A program made the translations under genes and the position numbers. The notes under the pieces are model-generated. The model saw nothing but the letters and a program-made list of their open reading frames with translations. It did not search any database and was not told the origin of the DNA. This document shows positions 1 through 4,956 of a stretch of 5,792 nt of DNA, piece after piece; position 1 is the first letter of the stretch, and each line of letters opens with the position of its first letter. The stretch is taken from contig CAIKWV010000023.1 of the NCBI GenBank assembly GCA_903831165.1, positions 1 through 5,792 on the forward strand, given 5' to 3'. This stretch comes from an uncultured cyanobacterium (GTDB lineage Bacteria > Cyanobacteriota > Cyanobacteriia > PCC-6307 > Cyanobiaceae).

Positions 1-797
1 AGCGTCACCCAGGCCTGGGGCGCCAGCTCCTGGGGACGCTGGCTGAGCTCCACGCCGGCGGCAGCCGCCAGCCTGGCCAGGTGGGGCTCCGGCACCAGGC
101 CGGCCAGGCTGTTGCGCAACATCTTGCGGCGCGCCGCGAAGCAACGGCGCAATAGCGCCTCCAGCTGCCGGGCGGTCGGCGGCGGCAGCAACTGCTCGGG
201 CGGCAGGGGCTCCAGCAGGATCACCTCCGACATCACTTTGGGCGGGGGCGCAAAGCAGCGCGGCGGCACCGGGCAGATCGCGCTGCAGCGTGCCAGCAGC
301 TGCAGGCGCACGCTCAGGGCCGAGTAGGCGCTGCTGCCGGGGGCAGCCCGGATCCGCTCACCCACCTCCTGCTGCACCAACAGCACCAGACGCTGATAGG
401 GCGGCAGCACCGGGCGATCCAGGCGACCGACCAGCCGTTCCAGCAGCGGGCCCGTGATGTTGTAAGGGATGTTGGCCACCACTTTCTGCGGGGCCGGCCC
501 TTCGGGCGGTGCCAGGGGCAGCTTCAGGGCATCCCCCTCCAGCAGCTGGAAGCGTGACTCGTGGCCGAAGCGCTGACGCAGGCCCGCCACCAGATCGCGA
601 TCCAGTTCCACCGCCAGCAGAGCCGCCAGCGGTGTGGCCAGCAGTCGTTCCGTCAACGCTCCGCGGCCGGGCCCCACCTCCAGGACCCGATCGCCGGGGG
701 CGATGTCGGCAGCGGCGATGATGCGATCCAGCACCGCCCCGTCCACCAGCCAGTGCTGGCCGAAGCGCTTGCGGGCGCGATGGGCGCCGAAGGTCAT
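1..797 (-). CDS. rsmA: 16S rRNA (adenine1518-N6/adenine1519-N6)-dimethyltransferase RsmA (KsgA), C-terminus cut by window edge
   Basis: RsmA transfers four methyl groups from S-adenosylmethionine to the two adjacent adenines in helix 45 of 16S rRNA, a late check on 30S subunit maturation in the cytoplasm. Translation of the minus strand gives 265 codons with no stop before the window edge. Visible motifs: RKRFGQHWL near residues 9-17 (the family N-terminus), the SAM-binding loop EVGPGRGALT at 40-49, the acidic ELD at 64-66, GDAL at 88-91, and the catalytic NIPYNIT at 109-115, the usual form being NLPYN. The tail ends in QELAPQAWVT, which resembles the last stretch of family members, so perhaps only 5-15 residues are missing. 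ATG at 797 fits the family start. An in-frame GTG at 809 has a better-placed ribosome site, so the start is not certain. It is transcribed divergently from the small secreted protein gene at 890. The identification is firm. Confidence 0.96.
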   Translation of the reverse strand, partial: MTFGAHRARKRFGQHWLVDGAVLDRIIAAADIAPGDRVLEVGPGRGALTERLLATPLAALLAVELDRDLVAGLRQRFGHESRFQLLEGDALKLPLAPPEGPAPQKVVANIPYNITGPLLERLVGRLDRPVLPPYQRLVLLVQQEVGERIRAAPGSSAYSALSVRLQLLARCSAICPVPPRCFAPPPKVMSEVILLEPLPPEQLLPPPTARQLEALLRRCFAARRKMLRNSLAGLVPEPHLARLAAAAGVELSQRPQELAPQAWVT

Positions 798-813
798 GGG
801 CCAGGCCACAGGT

Positions 814-818
814 CCTCC
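814..818 (-). promoter_or_regulatory. Shine-Dalgarno-like GGAGG upstream of rsmA
   Basis: On the minus strand GGAGG lies 4 bases before an in-frame GTG (809-807) and 16 bases before the ATG at 797. That spacing favours GTG at 809, which would add Val/Met-Ala-Trp-Pro to the protein. Family N-termini favour the ATG. The next in-frame stop upstream is at 849-851, so no longer family-like extension exists. Confidence 0.45.
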
Positions 819-889
819 CACATTGCTCCCAGCTGGGGTGGGGGTTGGCTAAACCGGGGAAGCGACACCCACCAGCGCTGGTTTCTGCC

Positions 890-1273
890 ATGACGTTCCC
901 CGGCCACCACCGCTCCGCCCTGACGTTGCAGCCTTCAGGCCTGGCTTGTCTTGGGCCGCTCGGGGCGAGGTGCGCCGCGGCCCTGGCGGGCCTGGCCCTG
1001 CTGGAACTCAGCCTGGTGGCAGCTCCGGCCCTGGCCGGCAGCGTCACCGCCGATTCGGTGATGGACCGATCCGGGGCGCGCCAGGAAGCCAGCTCCCAGG
1101 TCCCGAAGAACGCCACGATCACCCGGACCAAGTGCCAGGACATCGAGATCGGCCTCGACAACATCCGCTACCGCTGCACCGTCTGGTACACCGAGCCGGC
1201 GACCCAGCCAGCCAGCCAGCCAACCCCGGTCGTCCCCCCATCCAGCTCCCGTCCCGCTCCCAGCGGCAGCTGA
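890..1273 (+). CDS. Small secreted hypothetical protein with a two-cysteine core and Pro/Ser-rich tail
   Basis: I cannot name a function. The 127-residue protein from ATG 890 has a probable Sec signal peptide: an N-terminal region up to about residue 28, a hydrophobic core at 29-45, and an APALA-G cleavage site after about residue 49. The mature part is short. Residues 74-100 form the only part that looks folded and conserved, with Cys82 and Cys96 placed to form a disulfide and an RYRCTVWY strand. After residue 101 comes a low-complexity tail rich in Pro, Ser, Gln and Thr, encoded in part by a CCAG tandem repeat. An in-frame TTG at 845 would lengthen the N-terminus by 15 polar residues ahead of an already long n-region, so I prefer 890, although no ribosome binding site is evident there. 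It is divergent from rsmA and convergent with yraN. Similar short secreted proteins are, as I recall, common and uncharacterised in picocyanobacteria. Confidence 0.7.
   Translation: MTFPGHHRSALTLQPSGLACLGPLGARCAAALAGLALLELSLVAAPALAGSVTADSVMDRSGARQEASSQVPKNATITRTKCQDIEIGLDNIRYRCTVWYTEPATQPASQPTPVVPPSSSRPAPSGS
1206..1221. repeat. Tetranucleotide tandem repeat (AGCC)x4 inside a coding region
   Basis: Four perfect AGCC units, with a partial unit on each side, lie in the part of the secreted protein gene that encodes its Pro/Gln/Ser tail. Because the unit is 4 bases, gain or loss of one copy would shift the frame of the last 25 or so residues without touching the two-cysteine core. Confidence 0.8.
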
Positions 1274-1308
1274 ACGATGGATCGGCGGGCCTAGGGCACA
1301 GCTGCCGC
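1263..1308. terminator. Candidate bidirectional terminator hairpin between convergent genes
   Basis: A perfect 10-bp inverted repeat, GCGGCAGCTG at 1263-1272 and CAGCTGCCGC at 1299-1308, surrounds a 26-base loop and straddles the stop codon of the secreted protein gene. An alternative pairing joins GGATCGGC at 1279-1286 with GCCGATCC at 1323-1330. The gap between the two convergent stops is only 43 bases, so a shared stop signal is plausible. Neither strand shows a T-run, so this is not a classical intrinsic terminator. Confidence 0.4.
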
Positions 1309-1316
1309 CGGATCCC

Positions 1317-1709
1317 TCAGCTGCCGATCCGGATCCACAGCACCGGCTCGCGGGCCGGTGGCAGGGGCACCAGGGCGGCCACCTGTTCCACCGGCGCCTG
1401 ACTCCAACCGGGATGGGCCGCCAGCCAGCAGTCCCAGGCCCGCTCCAGCCGCTGGCGCTTGCGCCAACCCAGGGCTCCCCGGCCGCCGCCATCGGCGCCC
1501 AGCTGCTGACGGGCCTTGACCTCCACCAGCAGCAGCCGGTCGGTCTTGGCCATCACCAGGTCGATTTCCCCCCAGCGGCAGCGCCAATTCCGATCCAGCA
1601 GCTGCCAGCCGCTGGCCAGCAGCAGCCGCAGCGCGCGCTGCTCGGCCCAGGCTCCCTGGCGCTGCGCTCGGGTGCGCTTCCTCGGCGTCGGCCATTCAGG
1701 CCCTGTCAT
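1317..1709 (-). CDS. yraN: YraN/UPF0102 family endonuclease-like protein
   Basis: This 130-residue protein belongs to the YraN (UPF0102) family, which has a PD-(D/E)XK restriction-endonuclease-like fold. Its biological role is poorly defined, though it is often linked by fold to DNA processing. Family landmarks are present: a basic N-terminus, the helix GAWAEQRALRLLLASGW at 19-35 with Glu23, NWRCRWGEIDLV at 41-52 carrying Glu48 and Asp50, and LLLVEVKAR at 59-67 carrying the Glu63-x-Lys65 pair. All expected active-site residues are intact. The usual length is about 115-130 residues, so the gene is full length. Start ATG at 1709 has GTGAGG about 9 bases upstream. A second ATG at 1716 is out of frame and stops after a few codons. 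The gene stands alone on its strand and ends 43 bases from the convergent secreted protein gene. Family assignment is strong; function is family-level only. Confidence 0.92.
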   Translation of the reverse strand: MTGPEWPTPRKRTRAQRQGAWAEQRALRLLLASGWQLLDRNWRCRWGEIDLVMAKTDRLLLVEVKARQQLGADGGGRGALGWRKRQRLERAWDCWLAAHPGWSQAPVEQVAALVPLPPAREPVLWIRIGS

Positions 1710-1808
1710 CGCTCATGGCCTCACCCCGGACGGCGATGTCCTGATCCCTGATCCCATGGCCACCTCCCTGGGACGTCGACCTGCCGTTTGAGGATTCCCA
1801 GGCTGCGA

Positions 1809-1833
1809 CCCGCTGCTGCAGCGAGGGCTTTTT
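1809..1833 (+). terminator. Terminator-like hairpin followed by T5 in the pentapeptide leader region
   Basis: CGCTG at 1811-1815 pairs with CAGCG at 1819-1823 around a 3-base loop. A CC/GG extension (1809-1810 with 1825-1826) follows after a bulged A, and TTTTT comes at 1829-1833. The shape resembles a weak intrinsic terminator on the plus strand. No plus-strand gene ends just upstream, so it could stop read-through, end a short antisense RNA to the yraN 5' region, act in a leader, or be chance. Confidence 0.25.
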
Positions 1834-1887
1834 GGCGGCACCGCAACCAGGCCATGCCAGCGGAGCGAGCCACCTGGTTGGTCCCGC

Positions 1888-1901
1888 AGGCCGATCGGCC
1901 T
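1888..1901. repeat. Perfect 14-bp palindrome AGGCCGATCGGCCT
   Basis: The sequence equals its own reverse complement over all 14 bases and lies 76 bases before the chosen start of the pentapeptide gene. Its core CGATCG resembles part of HIP1, but it is not a HIP1 octamer. It could be an operator for a dimeric repressor; no regulator is identifiable from the window. Confidence 0.4.
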
Positions 1902-1920
1902 CGCCACCCCCTCTCTGGGC

Positions 1921-1947
1921 GGCAGCAGGGACTGTCCCTGGCCTGCC
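1921..1947 (+). promoter_or_regulatory. Strong leader dyad (12-bp stem with a 2-base bulge) 29 bases before the pentapeptide gene
   Basis: CAGGGAC at 1926-1932 and GTCCCTG at 1934-1940 are perfect inverted repeats around a single T. The symmetry continues outward as GGCAG (1921-1925) with CTGCC (1943-1947) after an unpaired GC. In DNA this looks like a repressor half-site pair. In RNA the one-base spacing forces the inner pairs to open into a loop, leaving about 10-11 bp of stem. A T-A-N3-T element at 1948-1953 follows directly, without a recognisable -35. Confidence 0.4.
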
Positions 1948-1976
1948 TAGGGTCAGGTTCGCTGCCCTCCGTTGCC

Positions 1977-2597
1977 ATGGCGCCTGCCCGACTGAGCTTC
2001 TGTCTGTCTTCAGACGCCGCCACTGGTCCAGGCTCCGCCTGCAGCCCCGCAGCCATCGCAGCCCGCTTCGCCGCACGGATCACCGACCGGATCGCCGGCG
2101 CGCTGCTGCGACCAGCCCTGTGGCAGCGAGCACTCTTGGCGCTACTGCTGGCGACGGGGCTGGTGGTGGGCCCCATCCAGCCGGCGCTGGCGGCGATGGA
2201 CTACGCCAAACAGGTGCTGATCGGTGCCGACTTCCGCGGCGCCGACCTGCAGGGGGTGACCTTCAATCTCACCAACCTGCGCGATGCCGATTTCCATGGC
2301 GCCGATCTGCGCAACGCCAGCCTGTTCGGCGCCAAGCTCCAGGATGCGGACATGGCCGGCGCCGATCTGCGCGACGCCACCCTCGATTCGGCCGTGTTCG
2401 ATGGCACGGACCTGCGCAACGCCCGGCTCGATGACGCCTTCGCCTTTAACACCAAGTTCAGCAACGTGCTGATCGAAGGGGCCGATTTCACCAACGTGCC
2501 CCTGCGCGGCGATGCCCTCAAGGCCCTGTGCGCGATCGCCAGTGGCACCAACCCCAGCAGCGGCCGCGCCACCCGCGACACACTGGGCTGTGGTTGA
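1977..2597 (+). CDS. Pentapeptide-repeat protein with signal peptide, probably in the thylakoid lumen
   Basis: From ATG 1977 the product is 206 residues. Residues 49-72 form a hydrophobic core ending in PALA-A, a Sec-type cleavage site after about residue 72, so the mature protein begins near AMDYAKQ and is about 134 residues. Residues 80-180 are tandem pentapeptide repeats of the A(D/N)Lxx type (GADFRGADLQ, GADLRNASLF, GADLRDATLD, GTDLRNARLD), predicted to fold as a right-handed quadrilateral beta-helix. The C-terminal domain holds two cysteines and the pattern CAIASGTNP...TRDTLGC, which I recall from cyanobacterial and chloroplast lumen pentapeptide proteins (the TL15/TL17/TL20.3 type). Molecular function is unknown even for those. 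The n-region is long (48 residues) for a signal peptide, and no ribosome site is evident. ATG 1854 and TTG 1788 are in frame but add low-complexity sequence. The hypothetical gene at 2619 follows by 21 bases, probably in the same transcript. Confidence 0.88.
   Translation: MAPARLSFCLSSDAATGPGSACSPAAIAARFAARITDRIAGALLRPALWQRALLALLLATGLVVGPIQPALAAMDYAKQVLIGADFRGADLQGVTFNLTNLRDADFHGADLRNASLFGAKLQDADMAGADLRDATLDSAVFDGTDLRNARLDDAFAFNTKFSNVLIEGADFTNVPLRGDALKALCAIASGTNPSSGRATRDTLGCG
2299..2380 (+). repeat. 60-base period repeat within the pentapeptide gene (one beta-helix turn)
   Basis: GCGCCGATCTGCGCAACGCCA at 2299-2319 recurs at 2359-2379 with a single change (A to G). The shift of exactly 60 bases is 20 codons, or four pentapeptides, which is one complete turn of the predicted quadrilateral helix. 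Near identity at DNA level suggests recent duplication of a coil or homogenisation by slippage or gene conversion, although strong codon bias contributes. Confidence 0.7.
2532..2539. repeat. HIP1 octamer GCGATCGC
   Basis: This is a perfect copy of the highly iterated palindrome HIP1, over-represented in many cyanobacterial genomes. It lies in the 3' part of the pentapeptide gene and supports a cyanobacterial origin. Confidence 0.85.
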
Positions 2598-2603
2598 GTC
2601 CCC

Positions 2604-2610
2604 AGAGGAG
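2604..2610 (+). promoter_or_regulatory. Ribosome binding site of the hypothetical gene at 2619
   Basis: AGAGGAG ends 8 bases before ATG 2619. It is the clearest Shine-Dalgarno sequence in the window and fixes the start of this gene. It lies in the 21-base gap after the pentapeptide stop. Confidence 0.75.
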
Positions 2611-2618
2611 CTGGTGCC

Positions 2619-3068
2619 ATGAGCTTCGATGCCCGCAGCCGGGAGCGCCTGGAGGCCCTCGGTCGCCAGCTGCCCAAGCCCCTGCCCGTGCCGGAGCCCA
2701 CCCGGCCCCAGACCCGGGCCGATGCTCCGCGCCATGCGGTCGAGATCGAGCGGGATCCGGAGCAGCTGTTCCGCGAGCTGATGGCCGCCAGCGCCGATGG
2801 CAGCGTGCCGCCCCATCTGATGGAGCGGCTGCGGGAGCTGGAGGAGAGTCGCCGCCGCCAGGCCCGCTCAGCGCAGCAGATCACCCCAGCCGGCACCAAG
2901 GGCCCCGCCGATCGTCCTTCAGGGCCAGGCGGCACCACGAAGCGCAGCGCGCCCAACACCGGCGGCCGCACCCGTCAGACCACGCTCAACCGACCTCGCA
3001 GCGCGGAGGAGGAATCCCTCTACATCGCCTTCCAGCAACTGCTGCTTGAAGGCGACGAGGAGATCTGA
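2619..3068 (+). CDS. Hypothetical protein with conserved helical blocks and a disordered middle
   Basis: The function is not known to me. The 149-residue soluble protein has no signal peptide or membrane segment. Residues 1-22 are a charged helix (SRERLEALGRQLPKPLP), then comes a Pro-rich linker. Residues 39-80 are a probable conserved block (HAVEIERDPEQLFREL, then DGSVPPHLMERLRELEESRRR) predicted as helices. Residues 83-128 are rich in Gly, Pro, Thr, Arg and Ser and look disordered. Residues 129-149 end in an acidic helix, EEESLYIAFQQLLLEGDEEI. As I recall, picocyanobacteria carry similar proteins with this order of blocks; that should be tested. Conserved ends with a variable linker suggest an adaptor that binds a partner through its terminal helices. 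That is inference. It sits 21 bases behind the pentapeptide gene and is probably co-transcribed with it, although one product is exported and the other cytoplasmic. Confidence 0.82.
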   Translation: MSFDARSRERLEALGRQLPKPLPVPEPTRPQTRADAPRHAVEIERDPEQLFRELMAASADGSVPPHLMERLRELEESRRRQARSAQQITPAGTKGPADRPSGPGGTTKRSAPNTGGRTRQTTLNRPRSAEEESLYIAFQQLLLEGDEEI

Positions 3069-3103
3069 TCGGCGTCGGGCCCCCGCAGCTGTTTCGCCCC
3101 GAT

Positions 3104-3127
3104 CCCGAGGCCTCAATCCCCCTCGGG
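3104..3127. terminator. Candidate hairpin between convergent genes
   Basis: CCCGAGG at 3104-3110 pairs with CCTCGGG at 3121-3127 across a 10-base loop that contains the stop codon of the minus-strand CDF gene. A second possible stem pairs GATCGG at 3067-3072 with CCGATC at 3099-3104, covering the end of the plus-strand gene. The convergent stops are 44 bases apart. No T-run follows on either strand, so termination is only inferred. Confidence 0.35.
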
Positions 3128-4033
3128 CGGCTCCAGCTGGATCGTGCTGTGGGCGATGCCGAGCTGGGCCAGCTTCTCTTTGGCCTCGTGCAGCAGGGCC
3201 ATGTCGTCGATGCTGCCGGGCCGGCGCGTGATGTGAGCCGTCATGGCGTTCTGGGAGGTGCTCATGCCCCAGACATGGAGGTGGTGCACATCCAGCACTC
3301 CCTGCAGGCTGCGCAGCATGCCATGCACCTCCTGCAGATCGATGTCGGCTGGCACGGCATCAAGGGCGATGACCAGGGCCTCCCGCAGCAACTGCCAGCC
3401 GCTCCAGGCCACCGCCAGCCCCACGCCGATCGCGGTCGCGGCATCGAGCCAGTTCCAGCCGGTGAGCTGCACCAGCAGGGCGCTGACCAGCACGGCGGCC
3501 GACACCGCCGCATCCGTGAGCAGGTGCACGACGGCAGCGCGGCGGTTGAGATCGTGGTTGTGGTCGCCGCCGAACAGGCGGGCCGAGCCCAGATTGACCG
3601 CGATGCCGACGGCTGCCGCCACCGCCACCGGTACCCCCACCACCGGCACCGGCTCCACCAACCGCTGCAATCCCTCGACGATCACCACCGCCGAGGCCAT
3701 CAGGATCAGCACCGCGTTGATCAGGGAGGCCAGCTGGGTGCTGCGGCCATAGCCGTAGGTGAAACGCGGCGAGGGGGGGCGAGCACTGAGCCGTTCGGCC
3801 CCCCAGCCGAACAGCAACCCGGCCACATCGCCGAGATTGTGCACCGCATCGCCGATCAGGGCCAGGGAGCCGAAGGCCAGGCCGATGGCCAGCTGCAACC
3901 CCGAGAGGGCACTATTGAGAATGATGCTCCAGCGAAAGGCTGCCGCCGATCCGGGCCGGTGCTGATGCTGGCGCGGATGCGGCTGGCGCTGGATCTGCAC
4001 CGCCGGGTGGACGTGGTCGTGTCGGCTGCCCAT
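3113..4033 (-). CDS. Cation diffusion facilitator (CDF), Zn-type efflux transporter
   Basis: CDF proteins are proton-driven dimeric exporters of Zn2+ and related divalent metals. This 306-residue protein has the usual six membrane segments (about 33-53, 57-79, 100-120, 128-150, 167-190, 193-215) and a cytoplasmic C-terminal domain (about 220-306) with HHLHVWGMS at 250-258. The transport site is the Zn-type tetrad: His65 and Asp69 in segment 2 (HNLGD), His170 and Asp174 in segment 5 (HLLTD). This matches the ZitB/CzcD group and differs from the Asp-rich sites of Mn-type CDFs, so Zn2+ (perhaps Co2+, Cd2+) is the expected substrate. The N-terminus holds six His in the first 25 residues, plus GGDHNHD at 155-161 in the cytoplasmic loop, both possible metal ligands. 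ATG 4033 lies 12 bases after the stop of the GDT1-type gene, so the two form one operon. Target membrane (plasma or thylakoid) cannot be read from sequence. Confidence 0.93.
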   Translation of the reverse strand: MGSRHDHVHPAVQIQRQPHPRQHQHRPGSAAAFRWSIILNSALSGLQLAIGLAFGSLALIGDAVHNLGDVAGLLFGWGAERLSARPPSPRFTYGYGRSTQLASLINAVLILMASAVVIVEGLQRLVEPVPVVGVPVAVAAAVGIAVNLGSARLFGGDHNHDLNRRAAVVHLLTDAAVSAAVLVSALLVQLTGWNWLDAATAIGVGLAVAWSGWQLLREALVIALDAVPADIDLQEVHGMLRSLQGVLDVHHLHVWGMSTSQNAMTAHITRRPGSIDDMALLHEAKEKLAQLGIAHSTIQLEPPEGD

Positions 4034-4045
4034 GGGGAGTGAGAT

Positions 4046-4684
4046 TCAGGAGAGAGCCTGGCGCAGGGCCACAGCCCCGAACACCAGAAACAGACCGCCA
4101 CTGAGGCGATAGAGCAGGCGCTCGCTGATGCGGCCGCCGATCCAGCGGCCGGCGCCCACCGCCAGCCAGGTGACCAGGGCGTGGCCGGCCAGGGTGCCGG
4201 CGAGCAGGGCGACGAAGCCGAAGCCCGGCGCCGTGGCCAGAAAGATGGTGGTGAACTGGGTGCGATCGCCCAGCTCGGCGACGAACACCAGGGCGAAGGC
4301 CTCCCAGATCACGGCCCAGGGCGTGGTGATCACCTGCTGCTTCTCGGCCTCATTCACCGCCTCCTCGGCTTCTTCGGCTTCATGGGCGGCCGCGCCGCTG
4401 CCCATGGCCTGGGCATCGATCAACAGCTTGACGCCGAAGGCCAGGAACAGCACGGCGGCCAGCCATGGCACCAGGGCGGCGGGCAGCAGCTCCCGCAGGC
4501 CGTAGCCCAGGGCCAGGGAGATCAGGGTGACGGCCGCCAAGGCGCCGAAGGCGCCGACGAACACCCAGCGGGCCCGATGGCGGGCCGCCAGGATCAGCGC
4601 CATGAAAAAGGTCTTGTCGCCCAGCTCCGCCAGGGTGATGGCCGTGAAGCTCGACCCAATGGCCGCCAGAGAGGATTGCGCCAC
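4046..4684 (-). CDS. TMEM165/GDT1 (UPF0016) family transporter, Mnx-like manganese transporter candidate
   Basis: The family moves Mn2+ and/or Ca2+ in exchange for protons. The cyanobacterial member Mnx of Synechocystis exports Mn2+ from cytoplasm to thylakoid lumen and protects against Mn toxicity; plant relatives are PAM71 and CMT1, the human one TMEM165. This 212-residue protein carries both signature motifs in one chain: ELGDKT at 20-25 and ELGDRT at 137-142, in two pseudo-symmetric three-helix halves. The halves are joined by an acidic linker at about 98-118 (HEAEEAEEAVNEAEK) likely to face the cytoplasm. Its length is typical of the fused form; some cyanobacteria carry two half-size genes instead. 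The start is GTG 4684. No in-frame ATG precedes the first motif, and no ribosome site is clear. It is the first gene of a two-gene operon with the CDF gene, which suggests a shared metal-efflux role. Mn2+ as substrate is inferred from family. Confidence 0.92.
   Translation of the reverse strand: MAQSSLAAIGSSFTAITLAELGDKTFFMALILAARHRARWVFVGAFGALAAVTLISLALGYGLRELLPAALVPWLAAVLFLAFGVKLLIDAQAMGSGAAAHEAEEAEEAVNEAEKQQVITTPWAVIWEAFALVFVAELGDRTQFTTIFLATAPGFGFVALLAGTLAGHALVTWLAVGAGRWIGGRISERLLYRLSGGLFLVFGAVALRQALS
4262..4269. repeat. HIP1 octamer GCGATCGC
   Basis: The second perfect HIP1 copy lies in the GDT1-type gene, where it encodes part of the ELGDRT motif region. Two copies in under 6 kb exceed my rough chance expectation (well under one) for this base composition. 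Confidence 0.85.
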
Positions 4685-4956
4685 GGCTGCAGAGCTGAAC
4701 CGTCCCAGCTTGCCGCCTCGCCTTCCCGATAGCGGTCAAGGTCGTCACCCAGCCGGCAGCGAACGCTGACGATCCCGCCGCCGGCCTGGCGCCGGCGCGA
4801 TCAGGAGCACCCCACTTCGCTGACGACCAGGCGCTCGCGCCCCCCTGGCGCCGAGCACCAGGACCCAGACCCCCGGCTGCCGCCCATCCCAGGGCGCAGC
4901 GGCCCGAGCCAACACCCGGAACACCACTCACCAAGAATCAGTACAAGTGAACTACC
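4685..4956. other. Divergent regulatory region between the metal-transport operon and umuDC
   Basis: I find no convincing gene here; the short open frames are low-complexity. The region must contain the operon promoter (minus) and the umuD promoter (plus). It includes a GC-rich hairpin, CGCCGGC at 4779-4785 with GCCGGCG at 4791-4797, and a 9-base direct repeat CGCTGACGA at 4764-4772 and 4818-4826. The last 25 bases are markedly AT-richer than the surroundings and carry the LexA-like box. No Fur-, Zur- or Mn-riboswitch-like element was recognised in front of the transporter operon. Confidence 0.55.
4940..4953 (+). promoter_or_regulatory. Candidate LexA (SOS) box in front of umuD
   Basis: AGTACAAGTGAACT fits the cyanobacterial LexA pattern RGTAC-N3-D-GTWCB except for one base: the right half reads GAACT where GTACT or GTTCT is expected. 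It lies in a local AT-rich stretch and ends three bases before the first ATG of the umuD frame. Its position before a umuDC pair, a classic SOS target, is the main support. A TACCAT element at 4953-4958 could be a -10 box, but no -35 matches. Confidence 0.6.

Larger units (their letters stand above)
1710..1976. other. Intergenic region between divergent yraN and the pentapeptide gene, with several dyads
   Basis: No protein in this gap looks real. Open frames on both strands have low-complexity Arg/Ala/Gly/Pro-rich translations without family features. The region must hold the promoters of yraN (minus) and of the pentapeptide-repeat gene (plus), but I see no convincing -35/-10 pair. It contains a terminator-like hairpin at 1809-1833 and two symmetric sequences at 1888-1901 and 1921-1947, described separately. 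Confidence 0.6.

Noticed and set aside
5..809. Possible damage in rsmA because the active-site motif reads NIPYN instead of NLPYN
   Set aside because: Ile for Leu at this position is conservative and the catalytic Asn, Pro and Tyr are kept. The frame is open throughout, so the gene looks functional.
358..1164. Long minus-strand open frame of 268 codons overlapping rsmA and the secreted protein gene
   Set aside because: Its translation is Gly/Ala/Arg-rich low complexity and it shares bases with rsmA in another frame, where all family motifs are found. It is a high-GC shadow.
1788..1976. Upstream extension of the pentapeptide protein from TTG 1788 or ATG 1854
   Set aside because: The added residues are low-complexity and would place the signal-peptide core more than 90 residues from the start. 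ATG 1977 is more sensible.
1696..2176. Minus-strand open frames of 126 and 151 codons between yraN and the pentapeptide gene
   Set aside because: They overlap the signal-peptide region of the pentapeptide gene, have no family features, and have Arg/Ser/Gly/Pro-rich composition typical of antisense frames in GC-rich DNA.
3149..4042. Plus-strand open frame of 297 codons opposite the CDF gene
   Set aside because: The translation is rich in His, Gln, Arg and Gly and lies antisense to a complete CDF protein with all motifs; it is a shadow of the opposite strand.
4764..4826. Nine-base direct repeat CGCTGACGA and the GC-rich hairpin at 4779-4797
   Set aside because: Two copies of a 9-mer and a 7-bp GC hairpin without a T-run are readily expected by chance at this base composition. 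I note them in the intergenic entry but claim no function.
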